Assembly (NCBI GenBank): GCA_029237695.1
Contig: CM055274.1
Coordinates: forward strand, 68,190,828-68,254,827
DNA length: 64,000 nucleotides
Direction of reading: 5' to 3'
Source of the DNA: Conchocele bisecta
Taxonomy: Eukaryota; Mollusca; Bivalvia; Lucinida; Thyasiridae
Made by a program: the position numbers and the translations under genes. This document shows positions 1 to 12,790 of this stretch, piece by piece (the first letter of the stretch is position 1; the number at the start of each line of letters is the position of its first letter). The notes under the pieces are model-generated. The model ran no database searches, was not told the origin of the DNA, and worked only from the letters and a program-made list of their open reading frames with translations.

Positions 1-960
1 GGGTATAGTAGTGAATGTTGGTGTGTCACTACAGTGACCTACCTACAGTGTGGCTTGGTATAGTAGTGAAATGGTTTGGTGTGTCACTACAGTTCCGACC
101 TACAGTGTGGGCTTGTTATATGTAGTGAAATGGTTGTGTGTCCATTACATGTCCTACCTACATGTGGCTTGGTATAGTACAGTGTGCTTGGTATAGTAGT
201 TGAACAAGTTTGGGTGTGTCCGCTACAGAGTCCTACTCTACAGAGTGCTTGGGTATGAGGTGAAATTGTTGGTGGGTCCACGCAGTGTCCTACCTACAGA
301 GTGGCTTGGGTATAGTAGAATGTGGTTGTGGCTGTCTTATATATGTGTGGTTGTTCGGCTACCCAAAGTTTGTTACTACTGTGTGGCTTGGGTATAGGGG
401 GGTGAAATGGTTGGTGGATGTGTTGCAGTGTACTTCCTGCAGTGTTGCTTGGTATAGTACAGTGTGGCTTGGGTATGTAGTGAATGGAGTTGGGTGTGTC
501 CGCTACAGTGTCCTACCTACAGTGTGCTTGGGTTTAGGGGTGGGAAATTGTTGATGTGTCGCTACAGTGTCCTACCAACAGTGGTTTGGGTTTGGTAGTG
601 TGATGTTTGTTGGCTTTTTGGGTCTAGGGGAGAAATGTTTGGAATTTTGTGTCGCTACAGTTTCTACCTACAGTGTTGCTTGTGGGTATTGTAGTGAATG
701 GTTGGATGTCCACTACGTGTCCATATTACAGTGTGGGCTTGGGTATAGGGGTGAAATGGTGGAGGTGTGTCACTACAGTCCTATACCTACAGTGTGGCTT
801 GGGTATAGTAGTGAAATGGTTGGTGTGTCACTACAGTGTCCTACCTACAAGTGTGCTTGGGTTTTTGTAGTGAAATTGGTTGGGGTGGTCCACACAGTCC
901 TGCCTCAGTGATTGGGTATAGAGAAAGGTGTTTGGAAAAATTGTTTGTTGGAGGTATTTT

Positions 961-1085
961 TTTTTTGTGGTTTTGTTATTATAAAGTGGTGGTGGATACG
1001 TGTTTTTTATAAAGCTTTTTTTTATTTTTATAAGTAATAAAGTGTGTTGTTTATTGAAAATTAATTATAAAGGGGTTTACTTTTG
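961..1085. other. AT-rich interruption of the satellite
   Basis: A T-rich, low-complexity stretch of TTTTTTATAAAG-like words breaks the 58-bp pattern, which resumes at about 1,090 in mid-unit (TAGTAGTGAAATGG). It matches no other element in the window. It could be a small insertion or a consensus artefact. Confidence 0.6.
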
Positions 1086-2708
1086 TTTTTATAGTAGTGA
1101 AATGGTTGGTGTGTCGCTACAGTGTCCTACCTACAGTGTGGCTTGGGTATAGGGGTGAAATGGTTGGTGTGTCACTACAGTGTCCTACCTAAAGTGTGGC
1201 TTGGGTATAGTAGTGAAATTGTTGGTGTGTCACTACAGTGTGGCTTGGGAATAGGGGTGAAATGGTTGGTGTGTTGCTACAGTGTCCTACCTGCAGTGTT
1301 GCTTGGGTATAGTAGTGAAATGGTTGGTGTGTCACTACAGTGTCCTGCCTACAGTGTGGATTGGGTATAGTAGTGAAATGGTTGGTGTGTCGCTACAGTG
1401 TCCTACCTACAGTGTGGCTTGGGTATAGTAGTGAAATTGTTGGTGTGTCACTACAGTGTGGCTTGGGAATAGGGGTGAAATGGTTGGTGTGTTGCTACAG
1501 TGTCCTACCTGCAGTGTTGCTTGGGTATAGTATTGAAATGGTTGGTGTGTCACTACAGTGTCCTACCTACAGTGTGGCTTGGGTATAGGGTTGAAATGGT
1601 TGGTGTCACTACAGTGTCCTACCTACAGTGTGGCTTGGGTATAGGGGTGAAATGGTTGGTGGTTGGTATAGAAAAGTTTGGTACTACTACAGGTGTGGCC
1701 TGTAGGTATTGTGGTTGGATTGTGGTGTGTCCCATAGGGGAAAGGTGGTCCTACTACCTGTGTTTGGCTTGGGTTAGTGAAATGGTTGGTGTGTCACAGA
1801 GGTCCTAAACCTGCAGTGTTGGCTTGGGTATAAGTACAGTGTGGCTTGGTATAGTAGTGATATAGTTGGTGTGTCGCCTCAGTGTTCCTACCTACAGTGT
1901 GGCTTTGGGTATAGGGGTGAAAATTGTTTTGGTGTGTCCTACAGTGGTCCATAAACCTACCAGTGTGGCTTGGGTATAGTAGTGAAAATGGTTGGTGCTG
2001 TCTAGGGGAAGAAAATGTTTGGTGTGTTCGCTCAGTCCATACCTACAAGTGTGGCTTGGGTATAGTAGTGAAATGGTTGGTTATGGTCACTTGCAAAGGG
2101 GGGTGTCCTTCCTACCAGTGTGGCTTGGGTCTAGGGTGTGAAGAATTGGTTGGTGTGTCATACAGTGTCCCTACCTACAGTGTGGGCTTGGTATAGTAGT
2201 GAAAATGGTTGGTGTGTCACTACAGTGATCCTCACCTACAAGATGGCTGGGTATAGTAGTGAAATGGTTGGTTGTGTCCACCTACAGTGTCCTTGGCTAC
2301 GAATGGTGGATTTGGGTTTAGTAGTGAAATGGTTGGTGTGTCCGCTACGATTGTGGGTAAACCTACAGTGTGCTTGGGTTATAGTAAATTGTTGGTTGGG
2401 TGTATCAGTGGGTCTACTAAAGTGTGGCTTGGGTTATAGGGTAGTGGAAATGTTTGGTGGGTCCACCTACAGTGTGGCTTTGGGAATAGGGGTGAAATGG
2501 TTGGTGGTTGGGTTCTAGGGGAGTGTTTTCCTAACCGCAGTGTTGGCTTGGGTATAGTATTGAAAATGGTTGGTGTGTTCACTACAGTGTCCTACCTACA
2601 GTGTGGCTTGGGTAGTAGTGAAATGTTGGTGTGTCACTACAGTGCCCCTCCCTACCTGATGTTGGTGGTGTTTGTACAGTGTCCTACCGCAGTGTGGCTG
2701 GGTATAGT

Positions 2709-2710
<2 letters not shown>

Positions 2711-2743
<33 letters not shown>
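2711..2743. other. Poly-T run of about 33 inside a satellite unit
   Basis: A pure T run replaces roughly the AGTAG part of a unit between GGTATAGTCC and AGGTGAAATTG. A similar shorter run lies at 7,298-7,312. In an array with no other T-runs, these look like consensus errors or collapsed low-quality read segments. Confidence 0.6.
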
Positions 2744-2745
<2 letters not shown>

Positions 2746-3109
2746 GTGAAATTGTTTGTGTTGGGTCAACTAACCTGTGTTCTACCTACTTTGTGTGGCT
2801 TGGGTTTTTGATGTGAAATGGTGTGTTGGTCACTCAGTGGTCCTACCTTACTGTGTGGCTTGGGTATAGTTAATGGTTGGTTGTGGTTGGCAGGGGTACC
2901 TGGTGTCCTACTTTACCAGTGTGCTTGGGTATAGTAGTGAAATGGTTGGTGTCCATATAGTGTCCTACCTACAGTGTGGCTTGGGTTTATAAGGGGTAAA
3001 GGTTGGAAATGGGTGGTGTCTCAAAACAGTGTCCTACCTACAGTGTGGCTGGGTATTGTAGTGAAATGGTTGGTGTGTCAATACTGTGCCTACCCACAGG
3101 GTGTTGGGT

Positions 3110-3445
3110 TGGGGTTTAGTTGGGTTGGTTTTAGGTATTGAGTTTTTAGGGGTTTTATGTTTTTTGGTGTTGATCTATTTGTTTTTTTTTTTGTTTTTTT
3201 TATTAGTGGGATTGAAATTGAATTAAATGTCTTATAAGAAATGATATATATTGATATGGTTGGATAATATTATTAATTGGATATTATGAAATGGAAAATA
3301 TGTATTGAATGAAATTTTTGTTGGATATGAATGGGGAATGGAATATTGGAACAAATAATATGAATGATATATGTATGAATAAATGAAATGGTGAAATATT
3401 ATGAATGGGAAATGGGAACGATATGATTATTATGAAATTTTATGA
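3110..3445. other. Second AT-rich interruption of the satellite
   Basis: About 330 bp of low-complexity sequence contains many words such as GAATGG, GAAATG and ATATGAATG. It grades into satellite sequence at both ends. The words look like corrupted pieces of the repeat (TGAAATGG) mixed with AT filler. I see no coding potential and no terminal repeats. Confidence 0.55.
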
Positions 3446-5929
3446 ATGATTGAAAGGGTTGGTGGTTGGTTGTACAGTGTCCTCCTGCAGTGTGCCTGGG
3501 TTACTTGTACAGTGTGGCGGTTGGTTATAGTAGTGAAATGGTTGGTGTGTCACTACAGTGTCCTAACCCTACAGTGTGGGATTGGGGTAAAGTTTATAGG
3601 GGTGATATTTGGTTGGGTGGGGTGTCGCTACAGTGTCCTACCATACAGTGTGGCTTGGGTATAGTAGTGAAAGGTTGTGCTGTAATAGAAAGGGAAATGT
3701 TTTTGGTGTGTCGCTACAGTCCAATACCTACAGTGTGGCTTGGGTATAGTAAGTGAATTGGTTGTGGTTGTCACTACAGTGTCCTACCCTGCAGTGTGGC
3801 TTGGGGTATAGTGTTAGGTGAAATGGTTGGTGGTGTCACTACAGTGTCCTACCTACAGTGTGGCTTGGGTATAGTAGAAATGGTTGGTGTGTCACTACAG
3901 TGTCGACCAAACGTGTGGGCTTGGTATAGGGATGAATGGTTGGTTGTTTGTCACTACAGTCCCTGCCTATAGTGTGGTTGGGTTTTGGGTTTCTAGAGGG
4001 GTGAAATGGTTTGGTGTGTTTGCACCAGGGGTGTCCTACCTGGCAGTGTGCTGGGTATAGTACAGTTGTGGCTGGGTACAGTAGTGGGAACCTAAAGGTT
4101 TGGGTGTGTTTCCGCTACAGTGGTTCCTACCTGCAGTGATTGGCTTGGGTATAGGGGTGAAATGGTTGGTGTGTTCGCTCAGTTGTCCTACCACAGTGTG
4201 GCTGGGTTAGTAGGTTGGAATGGTTGTGGCTTGGGTCTTTAGGGGGTGAAATGTTTGGTGTGTCGCTACAGTCCTACCTACAGTGTGCTTGGGTATAGTA
4301 GTGAATGGGTTGGTATTGTCACTATAGTGTCCTACCGTACGGGAGTGTGCCTTAGGTATAGTTGTGAAAATGGGTTCTGTGTCACTACAGTGTCCCTACC
4401 CTACAGTTTTGGCTTGGGGGTATAGGGTAGTAGTGAATGGTTGGTGTCACACAGTGTCCTTACCTACAGTGTGCTAGTGTATAGTAGTGAAATGTTGGTG
4501 TTGTCACTTAAACTGTGTCCTACCTACATAGTGGGGCTTGTGTATAGTGTGAAATGGTTGGTGTGTTCTACAGTGACCTACTACTGCAGTGTTGCTTGGG
4601 TATAGTACAGATGTGGCTTTGGGTATAGTAGTGAAATGGTTTGGTGTGTCCTACAGTTTGTCCTTTAGGTTGGCTTTGGGGTTTCACTACCATCCTTACC
4701 TACAGTGTGGCTTTGAGTATAGGGGTGAAATGGTTTGGTGTTTGTCGCTGCAGTGTCCCTACCTACACAGTGTGGCTTGAGTATAGGGGTGAAATGGTTT
4801 GGTGTGTCGCTAGCAGTGTCCTACCTACAGTGTGGCTTGGGTATAGTAAATGAATGGTGTGTGGCTTGGGTTTATAGGGGAGAAATGGTTGGTGTATCGC
4901 TACAGAGTGGCTTGGGAATAGGGTGAAATGGTTTGTGTGTCACTACAGTGTCCTACCATTCAGTGTGGCTTGGGCATCCAGGGGTGAAATGTTGGTGTTT
5001 CACTAGAGTGTCCTACCTACAGTGTGTGTTGGTATAGTATTGATGTTTTGGTGTGTCACTACAGTGTCCTACTACAGTGTGGCTTGGGTATAGTAGTGAA
5101 ATGGTTGGTGTGTCACTACAGTGTCCTACCTGCAGTGCTGCTTGGGTATAGTAGTGAAATGGTTGGTGTGTCACTACTCTGTCCTACCTACAGTGTGGCT
5201 TGGGTATAGGGGTGAAATGGTTGGTGTGTCACTACAGTGTCCTACCTACAGTGTGGCTTAGGTATAGTAGTGAAATTGTTGGTGTGTCACTACAGTGTGG
5301 CTTGGGAATAGGGGTGAAATGGTTGGTGTGTTGCTACAGTGTCCTACCTGCAGTGTTGCTTGGGTATAGTAGTGAAATGGTTGGTGTGTCACTACAGTGT
5401 CCTACCTACAGTGTGGCTTGGGTATAGTAGTGAAATGGTTGGAGTGTCCCACTACTTGGGTGTCCTACCTACATGGGGGCTGGGTTGGGTTATCAGGGTT
5501 GAAATGGTGTGTGTCACTACTCTGTCCTATCCTACAGTGTGGCTTGGGTATAGTAGTGAATGGTTGTGGCTGGGTATAGGGGAGAAATGGGGTTGGTGTA
5601 TCGCCTACAGTGTGGCTTGGGAATAGGGGGTGTGAAATGGTTTGGTAGTGTGTCACAAACAGTTTCCTACCTTACAGGTGTGGCTTGGGCATAGAGGGGT
5701 GAAATGTGGTGTGTCACAACCCTACCTGTGTCCTACCTACAGTGTGTGGTTGGGGTTTATAGTGTATGAAAAATTGTTTGTGGGTTCCACTACAGTGTCC
5801 CTACCTGCAGTGCTGCTTGGGTATAAAGTATGAAATGGTTGTGGTGTCTACTACTACTGTCCTGCCTACAGTGTGGGCTTGGGTAAAGTAGTGAAATGGT
5901 TGGTGTGTCACTACAGTAGTCCTACCTAC

Positions 5930-6370
5930 AGTGCGGCTTGGGTATAGGGGTGAAGTGTCCTACCTACAGTGTGGCTTAGGTATAGGGGTGAAATGGTTGG
6001 TGTCGCTACAGTGTCCTGCCTACAGTGTGGCTTGGGTATAGGGTGAAATGGTTGGTGTGTCACTACAGTGTCCTACCGACAGTGTGGCTTGGGTATAGAG
6101 GTGAAATGGTTGGTGTGTCACTACAGTGTCCTACCTACAGCGTGGCTTGGGTATAGGTGTGAAATGGTTGGTGTCACTACAGTGTCTTACCTATAGTGGG
6201 GCTTAGGTATAGGGTTGAAATAGTTGGTGTGTCACTACAGTGTCCAAATGGTTGGTGTCACTACAGTGTCCTACCTACAGTGGGGCTTGTGTATAGGATT
6301 GAAATGGTTGGTGTGTCACTACAGTGTACAAATGGTTGGTGTCGCTATAGTGTCCTACCTACAATGTAGC
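5930..6370 (+). repeat. Variant satellite block, copy 1 of a long-range duplication
   Basis: This block has a distinctive order of variants: GTGCGGCTTGGGTATAGG, then a shortened unit GGGGTGAAGTGTCCTAC, then units with GTGTCGCTACAG, then units truncated to GTGTCCAAATGG and GTGTACAAATGG. The same order recurs at about 14,070-14,510, roughly 8.14 kb away, with only scattered differences. Confidence 0.85.
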
Positions 6371-7439
6371 TTGGGTTATAGGGTGAAATTGAAATGGTTG
6401 GTGTGTCGCTACAGTGTCCTAACCTACAGTGAGGCTTGGGTATAGGGTTGAAAATTGGTTGGTGTGTCACACAGTGTCTTCCTACGAGTGCCTTGGGTAT
6501 AGTAGTGAAATGGTTGGTGTGTCACTACAGTGTACTACTACAGTGTGGCTTGGGTATAGTAGTGAATGGTTGGTGTGTCACTACGTGTCCATACCTACGA
6601 TTGGTTGGGTTATAGTAGTGAAATTGTTGGTGTGTCACTACTGATGTCCTACCTACTGTGTGGCTTGGTATAGGGTGAATGGGTTTGTTTTGGTGTGTCA
6701 CTACAGTGTCCTAACCTACAGTGTGGCTTGGGTATAGGGGTGAATTGGTTGGTGTGTGTACCAGTGTCCTACCTGCAGTGTTGCTTGGGTATAGTACAGT
6801 GTGGCTTGGGTATAGTAGTGAAATAGTTGGTGTGTCGCTACAGTGTCCTACCTACAGTGTGGCTTGGGTATAGGGGTGAAATGTTTGGTGTGTCGACTGC
6901 AGTGTCCTCTACGTTGTGGACTTGAGTATAGGGGTGGAAATGGGTTTGGTGTGTCGCTACAGTGTCCTACCTACAGTGTGGCTTGGGTATAGTAGTGAAT
7001 GGTTGGTGTGTCACTACAGTGTCCTACCTACAGTGGCTTGGGTATAGTAGTGAAATGGTTGGATGTCACTACTGTGTCTAACTTACAGTGTGGCTTGGGT
7101 ATAGGGTGAAATGGTTGAGTGTCACTTCAGTGTCCTACCTACTGTGTGGCTTGGGGTTATAGGTGTGAATTGGGTGGGTGTGTTGCTACTGTGTCCTTCC
7201 TTCAGTGTTGCTTGGGTATAGTCTGTGTGGCTTGGGTTATAGTAGTGGAAAATAGTTGGTGTGTCGATTCAGTGTCCTACCTACAGTGTTGTATGGGTTT
7301 TTTTTTTTTTTTAAGTTTGGGTATAGGGGTTGAAATTGATGGTGTGTCGCTGCAGTATGTGCCTACTACAGTGTGGCTTGAGTATAGGGTGTAATGGTTG
7401 GTGTCGTCGTTAGTGTCCTACCTACAGTGTGGCTTGGGT

Positions 7440-10400
7440 ATAGTAGTGAATTGTTGTGGCTTGGGTATAGGGGAGAAATGGTTGGTGTATCGCTACAGTG
7501 TGGCTTGGGAATAGAGGTGAAATGGTTTGTGTGTCGCTACAGTGTCCTACCTTCAGTGTGGCTTGGGCATAGGGTTGAAATGGTTGGTGTGCACTACAGT
7601 GTCCTACCGAAGTGTGTGTTGGGTATAGTAGTGAAATGGTTGGTGTGTCACTACAGTGTTCTACCTACAGTGTATTTCACCACTATACCCAAGCAAATGG
7701 TTGGTGTGTCCTACCTACAGTGGGGCTTTGGTATAGGGGTGGAATGGTTTGGTGTGTCTCTACAGTGTCACTACCTTACAGTGTGTCTTTGGTATTGGGG
7801 TGTGAAATGTGAATATGGTTGGTTGTCGCTACAGTGTCCTACTACAGTGGGGCTTTGGTATGGGGTGAAATGGTGGTGTGTCACTACAGTGTCCTACTAC
7901 AGTGTGGCTTGGGTATAGGGGTAAAAGGTTGGTGTCACTACCAGTGTCCTTACCTACAGTGGGGCTTGAATGATATGGGTGGAAATGGTTTGTGTCAATT
8001 AAGTGTCCACCTATAGTGGGGCTAGGGTATAGGGGTGATTGGTTGGTTGTTGTGTACTACATGTCATACCTTAGTGGGGTTGTGTATATGGTGTGAATGG
8101 TTGGTGTGTCACTCACTCGTCCTACCTACCAGGTGGCTAGGTATATAGGGGTGAATAGTTGGTGTGTCGCGCTACACTGTCCTACCTACAGTGGAGCTTG
8201 GGTATAGGGGTGAAATGGTTGGTGTGTCACTACATTGTCCTACCTACAGTGTGGCTTTGTTAAGGGGTGAATGGTTGGTGTTTAACTTACAGTGTCCTAC
8301 CTACAGTGTGGCTTAGGTATAGGGGTGAAATGGTTGGTGTGTCACTACAGTGTCCTACCTACAGTGTGGCTTGGGTATAGGGGTGAAATGGTTGGTGTGT
8401 CACTACAGGTGTCTACCTACAGTGTGGCTTGGGTATAGGGGTGAAATGGTTGGTGTGTCGCTACAGTGTGGCTTGGATATAGGGGTGAAATGGTTGGTGT
8501 GTCACTACAGTGTCCTACCTACAGTGTGGCTTGGGTATAGGTTGAAATGGTGGTGTTTGTCGCTCACGTGGTGCTTGGAATATAGGGGTGAAATGGTTGT
8601 GTGTCACTACAGTTCCTACCTACAGTGGGGGCATGTGTATAGTTGTGAAATGCTTAGGTGTCACATACTGTGTCCCTACTACAGTGTGGCTTGGGTATAG
8701 TGTGAAATTGTTGGTGTGTCGCTTACAGTGTCTACCTACAGTGGTGGCTTGGTATAGGGGTGAAATGGTTGGTGTGTCGTTAACCGTGTCCTATCTACAG
8801 TGGGCGTTGGAGGTATATAGTGAAATTGTTGGTGTTTCACTACAGTGTCCTACCTACAGTGTGGCTTGGGTACAGGGGTGAAATTGTTGGTGTGTCGCTA
8901 CAGTGTCCTACCTACAGTGTGGGCTTTGGTATAGTAGTGAAATGGTTGGTGTGTCACTACAGTGTCCTACCTACAGTGTATTTCACCGCTATACCCAAGC
9001 AAATGGTTGGTGTGTCCTACCTACAGTGGGGCTTGGGTATAGGGGTGAAATGGTTGGTGTGTCGCTACAGTGTCCTACTACAGTGTGCTTGGGTATAGGC
9101 GGTGAAATGGTGGTGTCGCTACAGTGTCCTACCTACAGTTGTGGCTTTTTGGTTTAGGGGGGGTTGAAATGGTTGGTAGTGTCACTACAGTGTCTCCTAC
9201 TAGTGTGGCTTGGGGTATAGGGGTAAATGGTTGGTGTCAGTACAGTTGTCCTACCCTACAGTGGGGCTTTGAATTATATGGGTGAAATGGTTGGTGTCAC
9301 TACAGTGTCCACCTTTAGTGGGGCTTGGGTATATAGGGGGTGAAATGGTTGGTGTGTCTCTTACAGTGTCATACCTACAGTGGGCTTGTGTATATGGGTG
9401 AAAGGTTGGTGTGTTCACTACTCTGTCCTTCCTACTGTGGGGCTTAGTTTATAGGCGGTGAAATAGTTGGTGTTTGTGTGTCGCTACACTGGTCATACCT
9501 ACTTCGAGGTTGGTTATAGGGGTGAAATTGTTGGTGTGTCATACAGTGTCCTACCTACAGTGTGGATTGGTATTAGAGGGTGAAAGGTTGGTGTTTCACT
9601 ACTGTGGTCCTACCTTTACAGTGTGGCTTAGGTATTGGGGTTGAAATGGTTGGTGTTTCGCTACAGGTCCCTACCTACAGTGGGGCTTTGGTTATTGGGG
9701 TGAAATGGTGGTGTGTCAATACAGTGTCCTACCTAACAGTGTGGCTTGGGTTGTAGGGGGTGAAATGGTTGTTGGTGTGTCGTTACAGTGTTTACCTACA
9801 GTGGGGCTTGGGTAATAGGGAGTTGAAATGGTTGTGTGTCACATACAGGTGTCCTACTACAGTGTTGGTTGGGTATAGGTGTGAAATGGTTGTTGTGTTG
9901 CTTACAGTGTCCTACCTTCTGTTGTGTTGCTTGGTTATCAGTACAGTGTGGCTTGGGTATGTAGTGAAATAGTTGGTGTGTGCTAACAGTGTCCTACTAC
10001 AGTGTTGCCATGGGTATAGGGGTGAAATTGTTGGTGTGTCGCTGCAGGGTCCTAACCTTAGTGTGCTTGAGTATAGGGGTGAATGGTTGGTGTGTCGTTA
10101 GTGTCCTACCTACAGTGTGGCCTTGGGTATATTGTGATTTGTTTGTGGCTGGGTATAGGGGAGAATGGTTGGTTGTATCGCTACAGTGTTGGGCTGGGAA
10201 TGAGGTTGTAATGGTTTGTGTGTCGCTACCGATGTATACCTTCAGTTGTGGCTTGGGCATAGGGTTGAAATGGTTGGTGTGTCACTACAGTGTCCTACCT
10301 ACAGTGTGTGTTGGGTATAGTAGTGAAATGGTTGGTGTGTCACTACAGTGTTCTACCTACAGTGTATTTCACCACTATACCCAAGCAAATGGTTGGTGTG

Positions 10401-12790
10401 TCCTACCTACAGTGGGGCTTTGGTATAGGGGTGAAATGGTTGGTGTGTCTCTACAGTGTCCTACCTACAGTGTGGCTTTGGTATAGGGGTGAAATGGTTG
10501 GTGTCGCTACAGTGTCCTACCTACAGTGGGGCTTTGGTATAGGGGTGAAATGGTTGGTGTGTCACTACAGTGTCCTACCTACAGTGTGGCTTGGGTATAG
10601 GGGTAAAATGGTTGGTGTCACTACAGTGTCCTACCTACAGTGGGGCTTGAATATATGGGTGAAATGGTTTGTGTCACTACAGTGTCCCACCTATAGTGGG
10701 GCTTGGGTATAGGGGTGAAATGGTTGGTGTGTCACTACAGTGTTCATACTACAGTGGGGGTTGTGGATATGGGTGAATGGTTGGTGTTGTCACTTCATGG
10801 CATACCTTACAGGGTGGCTTAGGTATAGGGGTTGAAATAGTAGGTTTTGGATGTTGGTGTCGCTACACTGTCCTACCTACAGTGGAGCTTGGGTTATAGG
10901 GGTGAAATGGTTGGTGTGTCACTCAGTGTCTACCTACCACGTGTGGCTTTGTATAGGGGTGAAATTTTGGTGTTTAAGTGTCTACCTACTGTGTGGTTAG
11001 GTATAGGGAGTGAAATGGTTGTGTGTACTACAGTGTCCTACCTACTGTGTGGCTTGGGTATAGGGGTGAAATGGTTGGTGTGTCTGCTACGTGTGGCTTG
11101 GATATACGGGGTTTTGAATTGGTTGGTGTGTACTACAGTGTCCTACCTACTGTGTGGCTTGGGTACAGGGGTGAAATGGGTTGGTGTGTCGCTACTGTGT
11201 GGCTGGATATAGGGTGGAAATGGTTGGTGTGTCACTACTGTGTTCCTACCTACGTGGGGATTGTGTATAGTTGTGAAATGCTAGTGTGTCATACAGTGTC
11301 CTACCTACGTGTGGCTGGGGTTATAGTAGTGAAATTGTTGGGTGTTCGCTTCGTGTCATACCTACAGTGTGGATTGGGTATAGGGGTGAACATGGTTGGT
11401 TTGTGTCGCTACAGTGTCCTACTACAGTTGTGGCTTGGGTTATAGTAGTGAAATTGTTGGTGTTTCACCTACGTGTCCTACTTACAGTGTGGCTTGGGTA
11501 CAGGGTGTATTGTTGGTGGGTCGCTACTGTGTCCTACCTACAGAGTGGCTTGGTTTAGTAGTGAAAATGGTTGGTGTGTCACTACAAGTGTCCTACTACT
11601 GTTGTATTTCACGCTTATACCCCAAGCAAATGGTTGGTGTTTGTGTCCTACCTACAGTGGGGCTTGGGTATTGGGGTGAAATGGTTGGTGTTGTCGCTAC
11701 AGTGTCCTACCTACGTGTGGATTTGGTATATGGGGTGAATGGTTGGTGTCGCTACAGTGTCCTACCTACAGTGGGGCTTTGGTATAGGGGTGAAATGGTT
11801 GGTGTGTCACTACAGTGTTCTACCTACAGTGTGCTTGGGTTTAGGGGTAAAAGTTGGTTGTGTGCTGTGTTCAGTACAGTGTCTCCTTTACCTTCAGTGG
11901 GGGCTTGAATATATGTGGTGAAATGGTTGTGTACACTACAGTGTCCACCTTTGTTTGGGGCTTTGGGTTTATAGGGGTGAAATGGTTGGTGTTGTCACTA
12001 CAGTGTCATACATACAGTAGGGACTTCGGGTATATGGGTGAGATGGTTGGTGTGGTCACTTACACTGTCTACATACAGTGTGGCTTAGTTATAGGGTGTG
12101 AAATAGTTGGTGTGTCGCCTACACTGTCCATACCTACAGTTGAGCTGGGGTATGGGGTGAATTGGTGGATGTGTCACTACAGTGTCCTACCTACAGTGTG
12201 GCTTTGTTATAGGGTGAAATGGTGGTGTTTCACTACTGTGTCCTACTACAGGGTGGCTTAGTATAGGGGTGGTGAAATGGTTGGTTTTTCGCTACAGTGT
12301 CCTAACCTACAGTTGGGGCTTGGTATTCGGGTGTCGAAATGGTTGGTGTGTCACTATACAGTGTCCTACCCCTACAGTGTGGTGTGGGTATAGGGGTGAA
12401 TGGTTGTTGGTGTATTGTATGAGTAGTTTTGTGTCGTTACAGTGTTTATACCTACAGTGGGGCTTGGGTTATAGGGGTGAATGGTTGGTGGTGTCATACA
12501 GTGTTCCTACCTAAAGGGGGGCTTGGTTTTATAGGGGTAAAAATGTGTTGGTGTCACTACAGTGTCCTAGTACAGTGTGGGCTTGGGTATAGGGGTGAAT
12601 GGTTGTTGTGTGTTCGTTTACTGTGTTCTACCTACAGTGGGGCTTGGGTGTAGGGGTGAAATGGTTGGGAGTTGTGTCATTCCAGTGTCCTACCCTACAG
12701 TGTGGCTTGGGTATAGGGGTTAAATGGTTGTTGGTGTGTCGTTACAGGTTCTACTACAGTGGGGCTTGGGATTTATAGGTGTGTAATGTT
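7440..12790 (+). repeat. Two copies of a ~2.65-kb higher-order repeat of the satellite
   Basis: The marker order GAATTGTTGTGGCTTGGG, GGGGAGAAATGG, GGGAATAGAGGTG, GGGCATAGGG, then a micro-inverted unit begins at about 7,440 and again at about 10,130. Later markers also pair at about 2.63-2.69 kb: the micro-inversions at 7,675/10,367 and 8,981/11,607, TGTGTATAGTTGTGAAATGC at about 8,634/11,262, and GGGGCTT-GAAT-ATATG at about 9,262/11,902. A partial copy of the head also lies at about 13,670-13,860. Confidence 0.8.
7675..11627. repeat. Four 20-bp micro-inverted satellite units
   Basis: At 7,675-7,694, 8,981-9,000, 10,367-10,386 and 11,607-11,627 the unit reads TTTCACCACTATACCCAAGC (or a close variant) where GCTTGGGTATAGTGGTGAAA is expected. 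That is exactly the reverse complement of the unit's core, while both flanks (CTACAGTGTA and AAATGGTTGGTGTG) stay in normal orientation. The spacing alternates in step with the higher-order repeat. Confidence 0.9.
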
